Assembly (NCBI RefSeq): GCF_010389155.1
Contig: NC_057763.1
Location: 9,362,649 to 9,426,648, forward strand
Length of the DNA: 64,000 nucleotides
Reading direction: 5' to 3'
Origin: Erigeron canadensis
Taxonomy: Eukaryota > Streptophyta > Magnoliopsida > Asterales > Asteraceae
The notes beneath the pieces are model-generated. The model was not told the origin of the DNA. It did no database searches and was given only the letters and a program-made list of their open reading frames with translations. Position 1 is the first letter of the stretch; every line of letters starts with the position of its first letter. This document shows, piece after piece, positions 57,706 through 64,000 of the stretch. The translations under genes and the position numbers were made by a program.

Positions 57706-58610
57706 TGAAAGTCCCAACTATTACTAGATGGGTGCTGAAGACACCTCTATGTCGATGGTGAGTGAACTTTGCAACACAATCAATTTTTCCCTGGAGTAAA
57801 TGTATTAAGGTGACAGAATGTGTAAGACAATGCAATGCAATAATATAAATGACAAGTATATAAATTGGTGAGACAATATGTAATTTTCAAATGTATTTTA
57901 TTTATTGATTGTTTAAATAAAATACAAGGTTGTTGCGGAACCAAGATAATACAAGAATGTAAATATCCTAACAACCTATGAAATACAATCGAAACACTTA
58001 AAGTTGTGAAATGTTCCTTTTTGCGATTGAGAGAATATTGCACAAGTTCACCAATATTGCAGAATGTATGTAATTGCAAAGTTGTGAAAATGCTTGTGCA
58101 AGGACCTCTATTTATAGTCGAAGATTGAGCATAGGGATCTCAACTTTGACGTACAAATATGGTTGACAGCACACAAAAGTATTGTTAAATAATCCTTTGT
58201 GTGTGGTAAATAAAGTAAGACAAAAGGTTACTTTATTCAACCACTCTACATCTTTGCACTTTTATCCAGAGACAACATTGTTGTCCGGTTAAAAGGATGT
58301 AGTATAAAAGGTCCTCCTCGTAATCAGTGTAAAGCTTTGTAAGAGCATTCACATTGGAGGATTCTCCAGTTGATTGATTTGGTAGATTGTCAACTGGGCT
58401 TCGCTGCCATTGCCAATCTCTGTCTTCCATTTGTTGTCTTTGACTTCAACTGGAAGGTCTTTAGATTCTAGTGTTCAGATCTCAACTGGAGGAAGTCATC
58501 AGTTGCTAAAACTGTACAATGCAACTGGACTTCTAATATTTCGGACAATTCTACATGCTCTCCAGATGTCGTTGGAGAGCTCCACTTTATAGCTTAAACT
58601 GGACCTAACA
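57706..58610 (-). repeat. 5' LTR of element C, complete
   Basis: 905 bp. On the element strand it starts TGTTAGGTCCAGTTTAAGC and ends GGGACTTTCA. It includes a TATA-like CTATAAATAG block (about 58109-58118) and the polyadenylation-region words found in the solo LTRs at 12.1 and 18.2 kb. Confidence 0.92.
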
Positions 58611-58615
58611 GCATC

Positions 58616-59739
58616 TTCTGCTTGTAGTATTCATAATTTTTCTTGCGAGGCAGCTTGCAATCCACAGCAAAATGACCAGGAAGTCCACAGTTGTAACACT
58701 TTTTGTCAGATGTTTTTCCTTTTTCCACGATTTGTTTCTCAGTTTCTGCTTTCTTATCTCCTTTCTTGGAACCACTTGTTTCACTTTGTTCAAAACTCTT
58801 GTGATGATATTGTTCCTTCTTTGGAAATGAACTTGTTGATGAAGTACGAAGATTGTTGTTAGTTGGCCTCGCTTTGAAATACTTTTTCTTGAAATGCTTA
58901 GTCACAGCGGCAAGAGCTTGGTAGAATTCATCGGGAACACCATCTCTTGGAGCCAAAAAATCTTCTCCCTCCTCATCAGACGAAGAAACAATAGTCATTT
59001 GTCTTTTAAGAGCCTCAGAAACCTTTCTTTCAACAACCAATGCCAAAGGATCAGTAGATACAACTTCTAGCACTTTGTTGAATGAATATTTGCTTAGAAT
59101 TTGATGCTCATTCAACTTGAAAGATTCATAAAGAGTATGAATAGTGAATTTGGTCAGATCTTGATGTTGCTTGATTTGAGTTCCATAATCTTCCCATTCG
59201 GGACCAAGTGCTTTGATAAATTTGATGTTCAGCTCAATCTCATCTTTCTTGACCTTGTTCTTTCTCTGTTCATTGATCACATTGCAAAATCTGTAGTACA
59301 CGGACTCAAGAGATTCATTTGGTGATTTCTGAAAATTGTCAAACTCAGTTAAGACATTTGTTAGTCGGATTGTTGAGGTTACATTAGCACCTTCCATTTG
59401 TCTAGCAACTTCATCCCAAATCTCCTTTGCTGTGTCATAAGAATCAACTGAGCCATAGATCTCATCAGGAAGTGCTTGGTACAAGCATGACCTAGCTCTG
59501 TTGTCAGCAACAATACGATCTCTTTGTTCGGCATTCAAGAGATCAGGAGTCAAAATAGCACCGGTAGTAGGATGACGATGCATAGCAAGTCCATTCATGA
59601 TTGAATCCTTAAGCATGTGACCATTAGTCTGACGTTCCACATAATCCATGAACCTTTTCTTCCAAAGTCCATAGTTACCACGATAAAGAACTGGAGGTCT
59701 TGTATCAGTACCCAGAGCCAACGTTTCACGAGTAGCCAT
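58616..59739 (-). pseudogene. gag N-terminal part of Copia element B, cut by element C
   Basis: Start ATG 59739 (MATRETLALGTDTRPPVLYR). UBN2-type domain with KKRFMDYVERQTNGHMLKDS, VARQMEGANVTSTIRLTNVL and GPEWEDYGTQIKQHQDL. The zinc knuckle CYNCGLPGHFAVDC is intact at about 58655-58696. The frame runs through KQKMLL into element C, where it ends within a few codons at 58594. The N-terminal half is undamaged, so it was probably functional until C inserted. Confidence 0.88.
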
Positions 59740-60785
59740 TAGAAATTGATTTGAGAATTGAATTGATTTTTGAAGAAAGTATGAAACGATGAAACGATCT
59801 AAATTGGAATGAAATGAAACGATCTAAATTGAAAAGATCTAAATTGAAACGATCTTAATTGAACCAAGAATGAAACGATCTTGAGAATTTTGAAGAAAAA
59901 ATTCTAAGTATTCTGAAATGATTTGGACAGAGTTTTGGTATGAAATGGAATGAAATGAATTGAGCAAAACCGATCACGAAGATCAGTTACCCAAGAATAT
60001 TATGATTCCCAAACACAACTCTTCACGAATTACTCAAACCAGAGAATGTTTAAGTAAAACTTGAAACGATCTAAAAGAGATCGTTCTGGTTTCACAAAAA
60101 AAACTGAAATGATCTAAAAGAGATCGTTTTGGTTTTTTATCAGGATTTCTCAACAACTTGATTATTTTCAAGAAATTGAATTGACCAGAACCAATCCAAA
60201 GGATCAGTTAGCCACAATCAACTCTTCACACCACAACCACACTTGTCAAAACGATATAAATTGTATCGTTTTACAAGCCACAACACTGAAATGAAAGTAT
60301 CAAGGAAAGAAAAACTGAAACGATCTAAATAAGATCGTTATAGCTTTTACAGTGTCGTCTTCAACCTCTGAATATGAACAACTCCATTGACGAATTTTAA
60401 AGCTTCAATATCTTTTGATTTTCTGTGGATTGGAACATGAAACTTCTTGCAAACAGTTTGTTTTCACCTTAGCAACGCTCCGATTAACACAATCCAGCTT
60501 ATAACACAACATAATCAAATCCCAAATTTTAGTGCCAAAAACTCAAAATCTGAACTTTTGATTCAGATCGAATTAGAACACGAAACTTGAGAGGATTATG
60601 TAATTAACTATGAGGAATCGAACGGTGAACAAACATTTGTGATTTTATGTGATTTGAGAGGTTATTTTTGAATTTTCAGTGAAAAAAAAACCGAACAAGA
60701 ACTGGATAATAAAACAGAATTAAAAGGTGATTGTGTGATGATTTGTGATTGAATTCAGTTATGGATCGAGATCAAAACGATGTTT
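59740..60785 (-). other. 5' leader of element B with a hairpin array
   Basis: About 1.05 kb with no coding frame. Hairpins at 60064-60085 and 60107-60129 (arms AACGATCT/AGATCGTT), 60248-60270 (AAACGATA/TATCGTTT) and 60318-60339 (AACGATCT/AGATCGTT), plus several single arms between 59790 and 59885. The hairpin at 60248 lies at the same point as that at 34151 in element A (both just before ACAAGCCACAAC). Confidence 0.7.
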
Positions 60786-60797
60786 GCTCTGATACAA
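60786..60797 (-). other. Primer-binding site of element B
   Basis: Element strand TTGTATCAGAGC, one mismatch from the initiator tRNA-Met complement, two bases from the 5' LTR. Confidence 0.75.
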
Positions 60798-60799
60798 CA

Positions 60800-61131
60800 T
60801 GTAACAACACGATTTTATCACTCGAATTCACATCACCAATGGCGTTTGGTTAGTGTGTGTGTTCTTGGTGTTTGTGTGTGTGTTAAGAGAGAATTGGGAT
60901 CAAGTGTGTGTTATTCAGGTGTAAAGATCAGGTTATGTCAAAAGTTATGCCAAGTGTTATGCCTATTGTTATGATTTCTAAGGAATTGAGGGCTATTTAT
61001 AGTCTAAATAAACTAACTATGCAAATTATCACAATTAGCCCCTCAACCTTAGAAATCATCAACTCATGACTTAACAACAAGTAAGTCCAAAACTTAAATT
61101 ACAATGTATCACTATTTTTGGATTTCTAACA
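60800..61131 (-). repeat. 5' LTR of element B
   Basis: 332 bp, nearly identical to the copy at 45377. Directly after it the coding sequence of element D resumes. Confidence 0.93.
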
Positions 61132-61446
61132 AGGATGTTCGAGTCTCAGCAGTCATTTCACTCTCGCATGGATGAATTTCGGGAGCAGGTGGGGAGTGAT
61201 ATGACTATGGTTGGTTCTAGCATGGGGAGAGTGGTTTATGATTCACGGCGTTATCAGCCTTTGTGGGAGGCGCAGTTGAGAGGGCTGGATTTTAGCCCAC
61301 CCACCGATCTTCCAGAGTATCGTCCACCCTCCATGTTTATCCCTCATCAGAGAGTTGGTGGAGGTTTTTACTTTACTCCCGAGCATCAGGTTGAGGAGCC
61401 TCCCCGTCATGATCCAGGAGCATTGGGAGCGGATATGCTGGTCTGA
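61132..61446 (+). pseudogene. Envelope-like / Athila ORF2 of element D, 3' part
   Basis: Reads RMFESQQSFHSRMDEFREQV, then RRYQPLWEAQLRGLDF, and a proline-rich tail ending GADMLV with TGA at 61444. It is the C-terminal end of the ORF that stops at 45227, now 15.9 kb away. Related Athila ORFs end in the same glutamine-rich and proline-rich way. The frame seems to continue in other phases to about 61598. Confidence 0.6.
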
Positions 61447-63780
61447 TTTGGTTCTTATACAGGTACTTATGCAGGTATGGACGTGACCCAGGCAGGAGCT
61501 GCTGACCCGACTTTTGCAGAGCAGGTGGTGGGATCCTTCTTTGATTATGGTAACATTCCTGGTTACCAACATTACCCACCTCATCCTCCACCACAGTGAT
61601 CAGTTGGGAGGTTGAAGAATAGAAGCCGTCTGTCAGCTATATTTGATGGCTTGTACTGCTTGTTTGAACATTTTCCTTTTCCGTACCTTTTAATTTCCTT
61701 TTGGTTGGTTTGTATCCACCCTGCAGGGTGATGGACATCGTACTTTCTTTCCATTTTCATTGAATAATTAGGGTAGGATGATGTTATGCTTGATGATATT
61801 ATTATGTTGCTTTTATTGTGTGTTCATGTGTGATAGCAAGGTTATTTTGCATATGCTGGCAGTAAGTTCAGCGCTCATATTCTTGTTGGCATCATTCGCG
61901 CATGGAACACCACATATACCCGGCAAGTTTTTCTTGTTCTTATTTTGCCTTTTGGTTTACACTTCCCTATTTCCCTTAGATTGACTTAGTTTATTGGAAA
62001 TTCAGGGCATTTTCCAACTCAAGTGTGTGTGTATGGGGGGGGGGGGGGGAGGTAAATAGGAAAAAGTCGGGTATTTTTGAATATTTTGAATGCTTGTCCT
62101 TGTAGTTAATTGTTTTTGTCACCTAATTATAGATTTTAACGAGCAATGTAACTACACCCTTGGTACAAATTTTAATTTGTGGAATGTGTTTTGACTGATT
62201 AACGTGGCAATTCCTTCTGGATTAATAACATTGCTAGCATGCTTATAGCACCAAAACACCAAACTGTGAGATTATTAATTCATTACTAGTTATGATAGGT
62301 GTTCGGTTTTGGAATTATTAGCCTTGTAAATTTGTCCCTCTCTTAGGCTTTTGGATTTATCCGGAAGTAAGGGTCTCTTTTTGAGCTCTGAACTATGATG
62401 TGCAAGTTTGAGGTTGATCTTCCATTTCTGAGTTATTTCACTTTCTATGAGTATGCCGGTGATAGCGTTGATTATAGAACTTGTCCTGGTTGATCGTTCC
62501 GTGTTTTATAGATGAAGAAGAGGCAAATTTAGAATTAAACCTTTGTTCTTTGTATGTTTCACCCTGTGTTTCGTAAAATTTGTTATGTGCATGTTTTGTA
62601 ATGTGCTTAGTAGCTAACTACACTGGTTAGTGAACCTCCCGTCTAAAACCCTTATGTTGCACTCAATTTTAGTGCGAGAAACAATAGAAAACATGTTGTC
62701 ATTAGCTTGTTCTTTATTGAATCTACCTAAACATAAACCTTTTCTCGCCATACCGATAGTCGAAGTCCTGGTGGGTCGTTGGTTGTCTATGCTTGTGGAT
62801 AGTTTGGGTTTGTCTTATTATGTCGGGTTGGGATATTCTCATCCAATGGGGTAGTTTGATTTCGACATGGTATTTAGAACAAGTCTGGATTTTTCATGTT
62901 AGCATTTTTGTAAATGATTTGTCACTGTTTCAATATTATAATGAGAATACCAATTATTCAGAGTAAAAGTAGCTCACAAAAAAAATGAATAAAAGAATAA
63001 AAGATTTGAAAAACAGAAAGGGAAAAAAAATAGAAAAAAATGAGCTTGGGCTGTTAGTTGGTATTTCTCCTTTTTGTCAAATCATTTTATGTAAGTTGGT
63101 GCGTTGTTGCAACCAACAAAGTGTTCTTGAATTGATATATCTGATTAAAATGTTTTAAGTTGGCAAGTTTGTTTAAGCCAATATTGGTTAGGTTTGGTTG
63201 AATAAGATGTTTGATTGATAACTTTTTGGGATGTGGACCGTTGGCAACTAATGACATGGGTTTGTTTGGACTAGACTATAAGTGAAAAATTTGTTAAATT
63301 TTGTGTTAGTTCTTTGTTAACACTAATTTTTCACCCCAAATTTCCATATCCTGTTTAAATACCCTGTTTAGCCTAATGTTAAAACCCTTAAAGTCCTCTT
63401 TTGATAGACGTTATAGGGTGCTAGCGCCTTGGCAATGAAGGAACGAACCTAGTACAAGCCTATGGTTAAAAGAGTGTGCATCACGACTTGTCTTTTGAGT
63501 GATTATTCAAATATTCAACCCCAAAAGTAAGTTAGTTGGAGTAGGATAGACGAGATATCACTTGTTCGTTTCATTTGTGCTTAGTCGTGTTATTAAGGCT
63601 TGTATGTCAGTCAAATATTGTCAAATGTTCCAGTTTTCATTTAAGATTAAAACTGCCTAACCATTTATTCTCATTTTTGATTTTGGTTGAGCTTCTTTTT
63701 GAATACTGAAATGTGGTTCCGTAATGTACCAAGGTTTGATTTTTTTCAGCTTGGATTTGCTTCAGGACAAGCAAGGCTTA
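61447..63780 (+). other. Long 3' region of element D
   Basis: About 2.3 kb with no convincing gene. It contains a run of 15 G (62035-62049) after AAGTGTGTGTGTAT, which resembles the AAGTGTGGGGG tracts at 44143 and 63780. An A-rich patch lies at 62980-63045. Long non-coding 3' regions are usual in Athila elements. Confidence 0.55.
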
Positions 63781-63792
63781 AGTGTGGGGGGA
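63781..63792 (+). other. Polypurine tract of element D
   Basis: AGTGTGGGGGGA, two bases before the TG of the next LTR. AAGTGTGGGGGGATT is the usual end of the Athila interior. Confidence 0.75.
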
Positions 63793-63794
63793 TT

Positions 63795-64000
63795 TGATAT
63801 GTCGGTTATCGATGTTTAAGATTCGTTTTTCGTATACATTTGGTGCGTTTATGGTATTTGTTAGTGTTTCAGGTTGATAACAGGTAACTAAGCGATAATC
63901 TGAAGAAAACGAAGTTTCTGGAGTAAAAAGAGTGCTTACGAATGTTTTACGAGCCAAGAGAGTGTAGATTAGAGGATAGTCAAAGAAGTCAAAGAAAGTC
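63795..64000 (+). repeat. Start of the 3' LTR of element D (runs off the window)
   Basis: TGATATGTCGG..., then TTGGTGCGTTTATGGT and TTTGTTAGTGTTTCAGG, which align with 36050-36085 of the 5' LTR. The first 55 bp align poorly with the 5' LTR and about 15 bp are missing, so the pair is old or mosaic. Confidence 0.65.

Larger units (their letters stand above)
54543..58610 (-). mobile_element. Copia element C: internally deleted, nested in gag of element B
   Basis: The right LTR (57706-58610, TGAAAGTCC to CCTAACA) is complete. The left LTR (54543-55440) lacks its last 77 bp. GCATC flanks both outer ends, a perfect 5-bp duplication. The primer-binding site lies at 57692-57703. Between the LTRs only gag remains: pol, the polypurine tract and the first 77 nt of the 3' LTR were removed in one deletion ending at 55440/55441. 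The LTRs are about 2 percent different by eye, with two short deletions in the right copy. Family: same as the solo LTR at 18.2 kb. Confidence 0.92.
45377..61131 (-). mobile_element. Copia element B: full-length, nested in element D
   Basis: LTRs at 45377-45709 and 60800-61131 differ at about seven positions by eye. The polypurine tract and primer-binding site are in place, and the order on the minus strand is leader, gag, protease, integrase, RT/RNase H, long 3' region: the Copia order. Flanks are AGGGT and AGGAT, a 4-of-5 match that may be the target duplication. Without the inserted element C it is about 11.7 kb, long for Copia. It is broken by several frameshifts and stops. It belongs to the same family as element A. 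Confidence 0.92.
35971..64000 (+). mobile_element. Athila-type Ty3/Gypsy element D (host of the nested insertions)
   Basis: 5' LTR 35971-37609, Asp-tRNA primer-binding site, gag, protease, RT, RNase H and integrase in Gypsy order. An envelope-like ORF follows, split by element B, then a long 3' region, a polypurine tract and the start of a 3' LTR at 63795. Every coding part is broken by stops or frameshifts, so it is dead. The first 70 bp of the two LTRs align poorly (GCGTTTATGGT.TTTGTTAG is shared, the very start is not), so the right LTR may belong to a diverged or recombined copy. The 3' LTR runs off the window. Confidence 0.85.

Noticed and set aside
63795..64000. Identical LTR pair to date element D
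   Set aside because: The right LTR is cut by the window edge and its first 55 bp do not align with the 5' LTR, so no age can be taken from it.

Overview
The window is nuclear DNA from a flowering plant. It is AT-rich, rich in microsatellites, and holds one ordinary gene among layered transposable elements. A eudicot is certain enough from the gene structure and the retroelement families. The long Ty3/Gypsy LTR that opens TGTGACAACC and closes GGGGTGTGACA recalls elements I associate with Asteraceae, but that placement is an inference.

Layout. 1-4.4 kb: the 5' end of a minus-strand Gypsy element (coding scrap, primer-binding site, 3.5-kb LTR) followed by LTR debris. 5.9-9.0 kb: the only host gene, a two-exon LRR receptor kinase of the EFR/FLS2/Xa21 type (subfamily XII, non-RD), which looks intact. 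9-27.5 kb: no host gene that I can support. It holds a tRNA-derived SINE on each strand, four inverted-repeat MITE-like elements, a solo Copia LTR, a MULE/FAR1-like exon pair, a 1.9-kb CACTA element with a Copia solo LTR nested inside it, Helitron tails, an Athila-like LTR and several tandem duplications. 27.7-35.0 kb: a complete-ended but internally deleted Copia element (called A here) with a perfect 5-bp target duplication. 36.0-64.0 kb: an Athila-type Gypsy element (D) on the plus strand. Its 3' ORF is interrupted by a full-length minus-strand Copia element (B, 45.4-61.1 kb) of the same family as A. B's gag is in turn interrupted by a third Copia element (C, 54.5-58.6 kb) with a perfect target duplication.

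How the parts relate. D is the oldest layer: it has many stops and frameshifts. B and C have LTR pairs differing by about 2 percent by eye, A by about 4 percent. A and B share a family, so their non-coding parts can be compared. That comparison gives the most interesting result in the window: the 5' leader and the region downstream of pol carry arrays of short hairpins whose stems differ between copies by matched changes on both arms, while their position and flanks are kept. D independently carries three clusters of a 13-bp palindrome (ACTGCGCCGCAGT). None of the retroelements here could supply a full set of proteins.
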